A stretch of DNA of 64,000 nt from Kappaphycus alvarezii. Lineage: Eukaryota; Rhodophyta; Florideophyceae; Gigartinales; Solieriaceae. Under the pieces are notes generated by a model, which worked only from the letters and a program-made list of their open reading frames with translations, was not told the DNA's origin and did no database searches. Shown here piece by piece: positions 13,850-24,795 of this stretch. Made by a program: the position numbers and the translations under genes. The stretch spans positions 1,798,001-1,862,000 of the forward strand of contig NADL03000691.1 of the NCBI GenBank assembly GCA_002205965.3, read 5' to 3'. The first letter of the stretch is position 1. The number at the start of each line of letters is the position of its first letter.

Positions 13850-15440
13850 CTTGGGTGTATCGAACTCGACATCCCATCTTCATTCTTATCAGTTCTTACG
13901 ACCGAAAGCGCGCACTTGGGCTCATCCCATACACTTCCATCAACGCCATCGCGTACATGGTCTCAAATCTGATGACCATGCCCTCATCCGGCGACTCCTG
14001 CCCACAAACTTCGCGAATGTCTCCAGGCTTCTGGCCCCAATCTACGACACCCTGGCCAAGAGTCTGGGCCTCCCTGCAGAATTACGACTAAAGGCAGTCT
14101 TGTCACGCCTCAGCCACCTCGACCACACGTGGCTCACTCCTCCAAGAAGAGATCCTTCGTTATGTCCTCCTTTCCCGCCTCTATCTGCTTCACGCATCGG
14201 TCCGTGCTGCCTCTTCTTCCCACCGTCTTACTTGGCTGGCCTTGACGTCCTCCTCGACGGCTTCTGTTCCCTTCTCAACACTTCCGCTGCTGCCACCGAC
14301 CCATACACTTCAGGGGAGATATGGCACACGATGGTCGACCTACGCTTAGGCAACCCAGTATTGTGCGACCTCCAGCGCTGCCCTACCTACTGAAACAGAG
14401 AGGGAGGCAGCCGGGGCGCTGCTAAAGGAACAGTAGAGGCGATAGTAATGGGTTTCAGAAAGTTGGGGGCAAAGGGTGTATGGAGTGTACCTGGATTCCC
14501 ACAAGAATCCAGATGAGCCCCCCCTTTATAGACAGTACGGTAACTCTATGAATTCTATACTCTATTAGCTCGGTAGAACTTACTAGAAAGTGGAGATGTA
14601 ACAAAAGAATTGTACTATCTAGAATATAGCTACGTAAATAAAACGATGACGTGGGGCTCCACGTCAAATAAAAACATTGAAATAAAATCAAATTTCTAAA
14701 ATCATTCAAGACGATACAGTTTCTCTGTTACACCACTGTGTAGTAGAGACATTGTTACACCTACCTAGAAGATAACTACATTTTTCCCCCTCTCCTCGAT
14801 ACCATGGGCCATCATGCATCAACCTGCAAAGGGGTGTCGGCGGAGCGCCGTCGCAACCTACTTCGGGATATTCTATACCGCGAACTCTTTAGCCCGGCCA
14901 TTTCCCTCACCGTAATTCGGGAGCGAGTCTTCGCCGCCGAACTCACAAGAGCCCAGCCGAGCAACGCGCACTGGACCTCGTCATCGACGACCCTCTATTC
15001 GCGCCTACCTTATGGGATCTCGATGTGACCATTGTCAGTCTTTATTCCGCGCCATATCGCGACAAGGCCGATGGAGGTCTCTCAGCACTGACACGAGCCG
15101 AACAGCGGAAAAGGAATACTAATCGCCACGTTGTCGTGTCGAGGGTATGGACGTTCTACCTATCGCCATTGACATTTACGGACAAATCGGGTCAGCCGGA
15201 CTCCAGGCGCTTCATGACGTCAGTAACCTCACAGCCGACCGTCGACGGAAGCATCCTCGTATCTTAGTTCCGGAGACTTAAGACACGTGTCTCGGCATTT
15301 CTCCAGTACACCGTGGTCATGCTGATTCACCGAAAACAGCGAACGCACCCCAAAAACCTGACCTCCAGACGGGCTGTTGCCTGGTCCCCCACTCGTAGAA
15401 CCCATGTAAAAGGTCTCTTTTTCTGTCTCCCAAGTTGATA
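13850..15440 (+). mobile_element. LINE copy A (3' part, RLE-type family)
   Basis: The 3' portion of a non-LTR retrotransposon. From about 13,911 it matches copy C (18.6 kb) with the block ending GLIPYTSINAIAYMVSN, the conserved GGLGL-type segment after the reverse transcriptase. After an inserted solo LTR (14,391-14,759) it continues at 14,804 with MGHHASTCKG...RNLLRD, the zinc-finger half and R-H/N segment that precede the endonuclease domain, then a DVTIVS-like block near 15,020. The coding part ends near 15,267. About 170 bp of 3' untranslated sequence (15,270-15,440) is also shared with copy C (19,605-19,775). It is 5'-truncated, as LINEs often are, and frame-broken. Confidence 0.75.
14391..14759. 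mobile_element. Solo LTR inside LINE copy A
   Basis: A 369-bp segment starting TG and ending CA interrupts LINE copy A. It is flanked by a perfect 5-bp direct repeat, CCTAC, at 14,386-14,390 and 14,760-14,764. The related LINE copy C reads straight through this point (around 19,110-19,120). The termini TGAAACA and TGTTACA are near inverted copies. Dimensions, ends and duplication size fit a solo LTR left by recombination between the two LTRs of an element. The parent family is not identified in this window. Confidence 0.85.
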
Positions 15441-15579
15441 GGTACTCAATGAAGTAAAGTTTCATTCAAGTTGGACAGCGGCAAACTCAACTATCATAGC
15501 TTACACTGTCAGCTAGGCTATACGCCCTTTGTAAAACATGAAATAAAGATGATTATATAGTCAGCGCTTAGGTAGCAAT

Positions 15580-18110
15580 ACAGTATGTTCGGATCCTGCA
15601 GCGGACACCCGTTACATCGATGCCATAACGTCTCTATACCCGCCGCGCCTTGTCTCGCCACTCCCGGAAGGCCGCCTCCCGCCGCCCTCGCTCATCACCG
15701 AGCCGATGCGGAATACGCGGTCCGCGGCGTCCCACGGTACACCACTGCCGGACCCGAACGAATGCCGTCCCGCTGGTTCCACCTCCTCGTCAAGACTCGT
15801 CAGCCCGGAAGCCGGCGTGACCGGTGTGTCCTGACACAGCTCTTTTCCCGGCTCGCACGTGGGGAATTCCCAGACGCTGTGCTCCACCTTGTGGCAGCAG
15901 CGACGCTCCTCGCGCTCTAGCCGACTCCCGACAAGGTCCGCCCGATCGCCATCGGGTCTGTGCTCCGCCGGATAGTGACGAAGGCACACTGCTCACTGCC
16001 GCCATAGCCGATTCACACTCGGTTCTTTCGCCGCATCAGACTGCCAATGGTGTCAAAGCCGGGTTGGATTCGATTGTCCACGACACCCGCACGACACTGC
16101 GTGACTTGCCCGCCACCCCGAATGTCCCACGGTCCTCATAGACGCCAACAACGCCTTTAATCCGTGTTGATCGGCAGTCTATGCTGACCACCTACCAATG
16201 CTCCCCCCCGCTAGCCCGCTTCGCTAACATGATTACGGCCGCATACAACCCTTTGCTCATCCCGAACCGGGATCCACCGTCATACCAAGTGCCTGGGCAC
16301 CCAAGGGAGACCCGGCCAGCATGTTGTTGTTCTCGCTTACGACAACCCCGCATCCGTCGGGTAGCTGAGATCCCAGCATTGGTCTCTGCCAATGGTACGC
16401 TGATGACGGCACGATCGTCGGAACCCTCGGTGGTATCCGTCAGGCGCTCAGGCTCCTCGCCCGAGGCGGCCCCACGGTTGGCTTCCAAGGCAACCCACGG
16501 AAGACACGGTCTTTGGCCTCACGTCATGCCTCCGGATCGAGCAGCCTTCTTAGCGGAATTCTCTCACGCCGAATGCTCGCGGGACGGCTTTCCGCTACTC
16601 GGGGCCCCCATTGGCAATAGAGCGTTCAGGAATTTTCTACGGTCCAAGATCGAGTGCCGCCGCACCCTCGACTGCCTCCTGCTGGCCCGCGACGCCCGCG
16701 CGGTTCACACGCACCGGATATGTGCCTCTGCATGCCTCCTATCGCATGCATTCAAGCTCTCTGATCCGCGCTTAGCTGAGTCTGCTGCCGAAGAGTTCGA
16801 TGATCTACAACGGTCATCATATGAAAAGTGACACGGCATCGGACTCACGGATCGAGCCGGGACCAAGTCTGCCTCCCCATTCACCTGGCGGCCAAGGGTT
16901 GAAAGCATCGCCTCGTTTCTCCATAGCGCAGCCGCCGCCAGCATCATTGATGCGGCGCCCGCACGGCATCGGACTTTCGCATACGCCATGCTGCGTGCTT
17001 GTGCACTAGCTTCTGCCCGTTTCCGTGCGCGACCGGTCCTTTCTCCTGCGCCAGGCTGAGGCTCGCTCCGCCGTTTCGCCCTGTATATACCTGGGCTTGT
17101 CGACCCTTCGACCCTTGACCCTCCCACTCTAGCTGCCTCACCCACCAACACTCTAACCCTTCTCATGCGGGTGCAGCAAGAGGCACGGGCAAGAGTTCAT
17201 TGGCACGACGAAGCCTGGCGACCGCCCCAAACCAACCGATCACAGCGACGCCGACGTCCGCCATCGCATCCGTGGCTTAGCGTTCAGCGGCAGTCCTGCT
17301 GCGGCCTTTCTTTCGCCCGCCCTACGCAACAACAAAGGTGCACACAACACACTGGCAGACCATGCTCCGCCGTCACCTCGGACTGCCCGTGTACGATGAC
17401 TCGATGGCCCTCAACTGCCACCACTGTGACCGCCCCTTGGAACCCTCGGGGATCACGCCGCCATCCTCTGCTGCTAGTTTCGGCCGTCGTCACCGCCATG
17501 ACTCGCTCTGTTATGCGTTCGCGACACACGTTACCCACGTCGCGGGTCTGGATATTCGGCACGAGGCTACGCTCTTGTCCCGGGCACGAGCTCCGGCCCG
17601 CCGATGTCTTGGTACAACCCCCCCCAACCCCGGAAGGCACAGCGTCGCGCCCCATTACATGTGACATCACAGTCGTCTCGCCGTTCAAGGCCGCAGTTCG
17701 CACCAAGGCGAGCTAGGTTGCCGGTGGCGCTGCGCAAGTGGCGGCCCGCGACAAGGTTACAACTCTGGAACGCAACCTCGCCCGACGCCTCCCCGCTCCC
17801 TCAACTGACCCATCTTCTGCGCCATTACACGCCGAATTTCACGTTTCGACCCCTGTCGTTTGATTCCTGGGCGCCCCTTCCCCTGGTACCATTGCGCTCA
17901 TTGAGGAGTTAGTTCCGCGGATCGCGTCCAACTGTCACTCGACACCTCGTATTATCCGCCGCCGTATCTACCAGCGACTGAGTTGCGCCCTCTGGTCATC
18001 CATCGCTCAAGCTATCCTCGCACGAGCCCCGATGCGTATGGACGACGAGATACATCCGGTTAGGTCTTTGCCGTCTAATTCGGAAGTGCGCAGTCCACAG
18101 TGGTACTGAA
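15580..18110 (+). mobile_element. LINE copy B (RT to C-terminus)
   Basis: The most readable LINE copy. In order: the RT entry block RYTTAGPERMPSRWFHLL (about 15,735-15,790); RPIAIGSV-like and ANGVKAGLDSIVHDTRTTLR (about 16,040-16,110); ANNAFN around 16,150; the catalytic WYADDGTIVG (YADD at 16,397-16,408); the thumb region with HTHRICASACLLSHAFKLSD (about 16,700-16,770); MLRRHLGLPVYDDS and the finger C-x2-C (17,360-17,450); then PADVLV and CDITVVSPF (about 17,600-17,680). The coding trace runs to about 18,107. Several frameshifts and stops break it. It starts abruptly at the RT domain, so it is 5'-truncated. Its 3' end recurs inverted at 39,525-39,620. Confidence 0.85.
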
Positions 18111-18349
18111 TGCACTAGACTTGTCAATTTCTACGTATGCCATACAAGTGTATTTGCTGTAAATGAAGTAGAGTGCAGCGGCACGTACAGCAGTACAGTA
18201 ACTGTACTGTACTGACCGGTTTGTCAGAGGGAGGAAATTGGGACCTTTAAGATTCAAAGGGGAATTTTTAGGTAATTTATAACTTGGAAAGTAATTTCAT
18301 TTTCTGATGGATATTTTTTGGGGTGCTGTACGGTACTGATTAGGGATGC
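18111..18349. other. Unique spacer with GTACTGTAC motif
   Basis: A short AT-richer spacer between LINE copies B and C. It carries a CTGTACTGTACTG run near 18,200. No gene seen. Confidence 0.5.
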
Positions 18350-19800
18350 AGGACCGCTATTTCCGAAGGCTAAAGGGGACAGGTCTGTGTGTCACTCCAG
18401 ACATCCCTCACGGCCGTGAACGAGCCTCAGATCTCATTCCATATTCTCCGATTCTGTGCCTCCTCATGTCTGGTTATGTACTTGTTCCGCTCAACCCCGC
18501 CGCACATTACCTTACCACTTGCCAAAGCTTTTGAAAAGGGTTGCGAAGGGTTTTCGAGCAAGTTCACCGGAAGGTGTCGGACATCGCGTGGCTACAAGCC
18601 ACGCTACCATTCCGCCATGGCGGCCTCGGGCTCACCCCATGCACTTCCGTCAACGTCATCGCTTACACGGTCTCCAATCTGACGAACATGCCACTCATTC
18701 GGCGATTACTGCACACAAACCCCACCCATGTTGCCAGGCTCTTGCCCCATCCTACGACACCTTGGCCACAAGTCTGGACCTCCCTGCAGAACTACGACTA
18801 GTGGCACTCTTGTCACGATCGAACCACATCGACCACAACGCCGCTCGCTCCCTCCAGGAAGAAATCACCAGTCACTTCCACCGCTCACGCCTCTCCCTTC
18901 TACGCGCTTCGGCCCCTTCCGCCTCCTCATCGCACTTTCTTACGCGGCTTGCCTCGACAGCCTCCTCAACGGCTTCCGCTCCTTTCTCAACACTTCCGCT
19001 GCCGTCCACTGACCTGTACACCGCAAGGAGATATGGCGCACGATGATCGACCTTCGCTTAGGTAAACCCAATATTCTGTGGCCTCCAGCGCTGCCCTACA
19101 TGCCTGGAAGGTAACTACACTGTTCCCCCGCTCCTGGATACTGTGGGCCACCACGCATCAACTTGCAATGGAGGTTTCGGTGCGGTGCGCCGTCACAACC
19201 GTCCTCGGGATATTCTATACCGGGAACTTACTAGCCCGGCCATCTCCCTCACCGTAATTCGGGAGCGAGTCTTTGCCGCAGACCTTCACAAGAGCCCAGC
19301 GAGCAACGCGCACTGGACCTCGTCATCGACGAGCCCTTATTCCCGCCCACACTACAGGATTGACGTCACCATTATCAGTCCTCACTCCGCGCCATATCGC
19401 AACCAGGCAGATGGAGGTCTCTCAGCACTGACACGAGCGGAAAACGCAAAAGGGAACACTATGCGCTGCCCTGTCATGCCGAGGGTATGGAGCTTCTACC
19501 TATGGCCATCGACATTTACGGAAATTGGGGCAACCGGACTCCAGGCGCTCCATGACATGAGTAACTTCACTGCTGACGGCCGAGGGAAGCATCCTATGTT
19601 CTGAATTCCGGAAGCTTAAGACACGTGTCTCGGCATTTGTTCTACAGTACACCGCAGTCATGATTAATCATCGAAAAACAGAGAACATACCCACCACCTG
19701 ACGTCCAGACGGGGCTTTTGCCTGATCCCCCACTAGAAATCATGAAACAAAAGGTCTCTGTTTCTCTCTCTGTGTAATGGAGAGGCTGGAAATGAAGCCC
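18350..19800 (+). mobile_element. LINE copy C (3' half, RLE-type family)
   Basis: Shows the end of the RT domain (YLFRSTPPHITLPLAKAF at about 18,475-18,530), then LQATLPFRHGGLGLTP (18,590-18,640), a long linker, GHHASTC (from 19,143), RRHNRPRDILYREL, DVTIISPHSAPYRNQADGG (about 19,365-19,420) and a coding end near 19,604. The H-H-A-x2-C, R-H-N and D-V-T blocks are the signature of the C-terminal domain in this family. A 3' untranslated segment shared with copy A follows to about 19,775. It is the uninterrupted reference that exposes the solo LTR in copy A. Frames are broken at several points and the 5' half is missing. Confidence 0.8.
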
Positions 19801-20404
19801 AGTCATGAGGTACTCTACTACCTCACAGGGCTGGTGTGAGGCCAGCTGTAAGGCATGCTGCGTTGGGCGAAACCGTCGCCGCAGCGTGTCTTTGCGTAAG
19901 GACAAATCGCACCCGCCCGAAAGTCCCAATGGCTCATATGGCGACGTGCTAGCCACGTCTGTGAGCACGCGAATGCGTCTGGGTGCCACCGCCAAGAGTG
20001 GATATCGGTACTGGATCAGTCGGGACCTGGCATGCGGGTGATGAAGTCTTGATACCTCCTGAACTTTGACGCTTTCGCGGCGTTCAGAGATGTCAGGGGG
20101 TTGAAGCAACGGGCCCGTGTGTTGGAGGGGGCAAGTGGACTGACGAAGGTAACGTCGAAGAAGTCTGTCCCTCCGGTGCTCCCTAAATTCTTGATGTCTG
20201 GCCTTGTGCGGTGTTGGCCATTGGACGGGGCTCCATGACGGGGTGTCGCACGGCCTTTGCAAAGTCCGGCGTGAAGACCGTAACCTGCCGGTCGTGACGC
20301 TTGATTCGCTCTGGGCCATGCAAACAGTGCATGAGATGGTCGCCGTAGATGTCCAAGGTTTCCTGAAGTGTAAGGGGGGAATGTTGTTGGGTGAGTAATT
20401 TTTG
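19801..20404 (-). other. Unassigned GC-rich segment with a long minus frame
   Basis: A minus-strand frame stays open from 20,319 to 19,642 (225 codons), but its last fifth is simply antisense to the 3' untranslated part of LINE copy C, and the rest is Arg/Pro/Ser-rich. I could not match it to the LINE proteins or any other family. It may be an untranslated or 5' part of another LINE copy. Treat the frame as unproven. Confidence 0.3.
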
Positions 20405-20451
20405 AACGATACGGTTAGCTAAAGTTTAAGTGAACCTAATAAGCAGAAACA

Positions 20452-20666
20452 CCCCGAAAAGGGCTTAACCGATGCCTCTTCCAGCAAGGGAGACGGAAGA
20501 AAATACCCCTATGAAATCTCGGCAAACCGAGAAAACAGCGGATGAAAAACTTCCGTTGTAAGCGCTGTGCTTACGGAAAGCAACGACGGTTGCGCCGAAT
20601 TCGCGAAGCGAGCAATCTTGAGTAAAACTAACACGACAGCAAGAGCCAGGAACTCTCGCTTGCTGT
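20452..20666. other. Array of seven consecutive hairpins (possible structured RNA)
   Basis: Within 215 bp I can pair seven short stems one after another: CCC/GGG with loop GAAAA (20,453-20,463); CTTCC/GGAAG (20,478-20,499); TCTCGG-CAAA-CCGAGA (20,517-20,532); TTCCG..TAAGC with GCTTA..CGGAA (20,551-20,578); GCAAC-GACG-GTTGC (20,580-20,593); TTCGC-GAA-GCGA (20,600-20,611); ACAGCAAG/CTTGCTGT (20,636-20,666). Small A-rich loops are typical of structured RNA. I could not fit it to hammerhead, group I or group II core motifs, and it has no open frame. Strand of action is unknown. Confidence 0.5.
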
Positions 20667-21129
20667 TACAAAGACGGCAATGATTGAAGGCAGCAGGTTA
20701 AGCTAAGCATTTCTGAGCTCGATTGAGGAGGGCGGCCCTCCTCACACGCCTTTCCCAGATCGACCCAAAGTGAAGTGGGGGCGAGGGATGACAGGCGCCA
20801 ACTGGGCCGGCGGGTGAGGTCCTTGGGAGGTCATTGGGAGCACGGATGATAGCAACAGGTTTGCCTCTCTACGGTCCATATGGAACGAGAATCTGTAGGT
20901 GCCAGTCTGCTGGAAGGAAGTGGTCTGACTTTAACGATGAGAGGGCGACAGAGTCGATAACGAAGGTTCTCGTTCAAAATATTTGGAGCCTGCGGAGGAG
21001 ATGGCGCACGATTAGGTAGTCGTGGAGGGTGATGGTTCCCATTGCGTGTATATTCATGTTGACCAGACGACTCATTCAACCGGGAAGTCAGCGCATGTGT
21101 ATATCACCGTGAAGAACCCTTCCCTACCC

Positions 21130-22190
21130 CTTAATTCACCAAAATAGTCCAAAACATTTAGGAACGTGGATCGGAAATGGATGCAAATGGAATGGCATTT
21201 TGCGTGACAATACGGTATTCCAAAGACTCGAACGACCAGTGAAACCCGTGGACGGCAAGAAACCCACCCTCGGCTCAGGGTTTACATTGGCGAAATGCAC
21301 CGCGGGGGCCGCTTTCCTTGCCTCCAGCGCAGCTGCCAACAGACTGGCCACTTGGAATCTTTGCCAGCATATCACTGAACTTGCGCCATACCATGATTCC
21401 GTACGCGCCCACCGAACATGGTCGATCTGCTACCTGCCTTGACGACTCCTCCCGTTTAGTGAACTGTGCTGCAGCAAAACCCCCTCTGCAAAAGACACTT
21501 ACAAAAGCAGTCCATGCCGCAGTGCAAGAAGAGCTTCCCTGAGCGACAAACGGAGGCGAGCAATCCGGGCTTCTACGGGCTTTCCCGACGCAAAGGAATG
21601 GGTGTATTGTGCCCCGTGCGGGTGCGGGGCCTCAAGACGCGTATATTTCGCGTGAATTCTCAGTGCGGCTGCAGTCGTAACTTCAAGTATCGCGTTTCGC
21701 ACCGTACACTCGGTGCGCGCGACAAAAATGCGTTGGGATGGTCGAGTGGTACAAGGATGATGTCATACACCGTGACGTCGTGCCGCTCGTCCAAGACGTG
21801 CCGAAAGCCGCGGCGGCATCAAGCGGCGAGTGGGTCTGCAGGGCACAAGGTGCGACGAAATCAGGCAATGGGTATGGATGGAGGAGGAGACTGTTTCGAC
21901 GTGTTGAAACGAGAGAACGGGTACTTTTCATCGACTGACGTGCGTGAGTGGCGCAATATCGGCGACACTGAGACGGTACGACCGTGTGCCCGCGACGTGT
22001 GCGAAAGCAAGGGGTGTGGTATTGCGGTATGCACTGTCCGCGGGTGGGATGTAGGCGCGGATGCGGTGGAACGGATGCCGCGGGCAATGCGGGCGTTTGG
22101 GGTATTGAGGTGGTGGTGTAGGGAAAGTGAAAAGGATATGCAGTGGCGATTTGTTGCGTGCTATGGACTTTTAGCGGGGTAGATACAGCC
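21130..22190 (+). pseudogene. Repeated unknown protein module, copy 1
   Basis: One plus frame stays open from 21,466 to 22,182 (238 codons). A neighbouring frame at 21,318-21,542 matches a minus-strand segment at 38,106-37,660: both share the pattern PP-x-QK-x-LT-x-AV-x-AA-x-QE-x-LP, followed by a Cys/His patch and an FSV-x-LQ block. The conservation spans more than one frame, so this copy is broken. The module carries a C-P-x-C-like metal-binding patch in copy 2. It lies among LINE copies and may be a LINE-encoded ORF or a separate element. No known domain was recognised. Confidence 0.45.
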
Positions 22191-24119
22191 GAGCACATGT
22201 GTCGAGTGTCATAATTACCCAAGTGTTTGCCGTTTGGAAAACATTTTGGGTGAAGTGTAATGTCGAGGTGCTTCTGTTTTTCTACTTGGAGGACAAGATG
22301 GTGTTGGCATTGCAATTGTGGTAGTGATGAGGTGAATCAAAAGTGGGTTGTGCAAGCACGATGGCGACGTGACTCATTGCACCATGCAGGATCTATTCAT
22401 TGGGCAGAATTACGACGAGTGTTGGATGGCAAGGTCGGTTGTGAGAGAGGCAGTAGAAACGAGTGTGTTGCAAAAGGGATGGTAAGGACAAAGGGGATCG
22501 ATTGTTGATGGTCAACTGGATTATTGTTTGTGGGAAATCGAGAACAAGCTTGAGGCGATAAGTCACAACTAATTTGAATCGGATAATACGCGAATGTCTC
22601 TGTGAGAATCTCACGGCATTCTAATCGGGCTCTCCTACAAATCAATTGATGAGTTACGTGTACAGTATGACACGGTAGCCAAAAAATATAGTAAAACTCT
22701 CTCCAGTGTACAGGATCTCGTAGACGTACAGTAATGGTAAGCTGCAAGCCCCCCTTTGCGTAGATTTGTACTGTACGTACCAATTAGAGGGTAACTACTT
22801 GGGGGCAATTGGAGAATGAAAATAAAAAGAAATTGATGCAAAAACGAAAAGGGTGCAAAGTCCAGTCGTTTGGGAGAGCTAGAAAACGGTAGCTTGCACG
22901 CAACATACATTACAGTAGGGTACTAGGTGGGGCTGGCCAACAAAATATATAGCAAATGAAAGGATACAGTAAGTGGAGCACACGTCATGTGTCCATTGCA
23001 GATATTCCTTGACAATGGCATACAGTATAGCATAAGGGGATCCATAGGCGCCACCAGAATATCCAATGGAACCTCCGCGCTTCCCTTGTCGCCCTCGTCG
23101 TGTTGTGGTCCGTGGAATACAGTAGGATAGATATCCGGATAGGCAATCGGCTGGGATTAATGTGTCTGTGGAAGCAGGGAATAAAGTTGCCGCATAGGTA
23201 CAGTAGTGTAGCGTCTCGCTGAGGCTGTGTTTAATGGTATTACATATTCCCGTACAGTACAGTACAGTACACCGCATTGCCATCGCATAGAGTCGCGGAT
23301 AAAATCAGGAGCAAAATACTGTACTGTACTGGACTGTGCATAATATCTTGACGTTCTGTACCGTCAACGGTACGTTACACCAAGTATCTAGTATCTAGCT
23401 ACCTACCTATTATATTCAATGGAACAGTTGATCCTGCTCGCTTGCTTGTACATTTCTATCGGTGTAAGCACAACCCCGTGACCAATCATCCATGGGTGTA
23501 CTGAGGAAGAGCAGTGTAATCCAATCGACAATTCACCTGCCTACTACTGTACGTACTGTACACTTCACCACGAAAATCTTGACTGGCCCACTTTATCCAC
23601 TTGTTGTCCAAGCATCTTGTCCGATCTTCCGCAAAAAACCTAACCATCTGTCCTGTTTCATCCGAATAATCTAAAATTTTCTCCAACTCCTCATTGTCGA
23701 GGCACTCGTGACTGCATAGAGTAAGTGTCCTGTACAGTACAGTCCTTGGCCATATTATCCACACCTCCTCATCCCTGTTTTCAACAATATGTCCGGCCAT
23801 GTGCCTACATACTCTCGTGCTTTTGCATGCAAAAATTATCTGTCGCACAGCAGAGGCGCCTATGCCTCTTTATCCCCATGCCTCATTTGTCAGCAATGCT
23901 TCCAGCAACTTTCTCGACCCGTGTTGCCTACACTGCGCTAGCCTTACTACGACACACTACACTACATGTCATCACATCCACTATTTCAACAATTGCATAT
24001 CTGCTTGTTTTCTCTCCCTCTGCCATTTGAAAACACCCGCTTACAGTATCTTGTGTCTTGGCCATTTCTATGACGTTGTCAATCCCATTTGAAACCTCTC
24101 TTGTGCACAAACATTTGAG
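22191..24119. other. Unique island, left half: non-coding, GTACTGTAC-rich
   Basis: Unique sequence without a supported gene. Short open frames on both strands (for example 22,260-22,508 plus and 22,879-23,283 minus) lack recognisable features. The clear signal is repeated GTACTGTAC/GTACAGTAC, for example at 22,769, 23,250-23,269, 23,320-23,333, around 23,547 and 23,730-23,745. These may mark promoters or other protein-binding sites of flanking host genes, but that is inference. Confidence 0.45.
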
Positions 24120-24660
24120 ATGGTCGTGTCCATTCATTTTGATTTATCTCGCGGCAGCCTGGTGACGTGCTCACAATCCGTCAACGTAACATATCCCATC
24201 CGCCCATCTCTTGCTGCACCAGCATGTGCATTTCTTGCAAGTGCTCTACAATTGCCTGGCGGTACTTTCTGTCGCAATTCATCGCTTTGTAGCAATCGTT
24301 GGGGTCAATCCACCACGACTATTTCCTGCACCAACATGCGACATGTCACCTTTGCAGTTCACAGTCACAATCTATCACCAACACTACACGGCAAGCAATC
24401 TAACACCATATTCCATCGTCTCAACGCTAAACGCCAGGCGGTTTTTATCTTCCTCTACCTCTACCTCCGAGCCGCCCTTTCTTCACGACAACCTCACGAA
24501 TGTGCACAAGTCGTCAGAATAGAGCCCAAGGGGATAACTTTTCTGCACTGCTTTCAACGGATGAACATTACTTGCCCCACTTTACAGGAACAACTTGATC
24601 GGAAAAGGGAATCGCGCAAGTCACACACCAACGTGCTCACTTTCCGCGACATGTTCTAGA
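24120..24660 (-). other. Possible spliced or broken host gene
   Basis: On the minus strand several short frames look protein-like and follow each other: one with EVEVEEDKNRLAFSVETMEY, one with CDRKYRQAIVEHLQEMHMLV (an amphipathic helix, ending WDMLR and a stop near 24,195), and one with DELRQKVPPGNCRALARNAH. GT and AG dinucleotides suitable for splicing lie between some of them, but no junction can be fixed by reading alone. It lies just downstream of the 217-aa ORF on the same strand. It could equally be chance. Confidence 0.2.
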
Positions 24661-24795
24661 ATCGCTATCACCTTTGATACATCAACAGTCCGCCTTTGAT
24701 TGCAAATGATTCATACACTTGACTCGTTTGCAATACTCAGCAGCCAAGCGCTCCAGTATTCAAAACCAGGAAACTCAACCTGGTAGTTATCCGAG

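Noticed and set aside
19642-20319. 225-codon minus-strand frame as a gene
   Set aside because: Part of it is antisense to the LINE 3' untranslated region shared by copies A and C, and the rest is Arg/Pro/Ser-rich without a recognisable domain. Long frames are expected by chance in GC-rich sequence.
20391-20760. Hairpin array as a solo LTR
   Set aside because: I looked for TG...CA ends with a 5-bp duplication around it, as found for the other two solo LTRs, and found none.
21683-22315. 210-codon minus-strand frame as a gene
   Set aside because: It is the complement of the repeated module whose conservation with 37.7-38.2 kb is on the other strand. Composition is His/Thr/Pro-rich.
23415-23435. 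Resemblance to the start of 18S rRNA (TTGATCCTGC)
   Set aside because: Only about 11 bases match and nothing downstream resembles rRNA.
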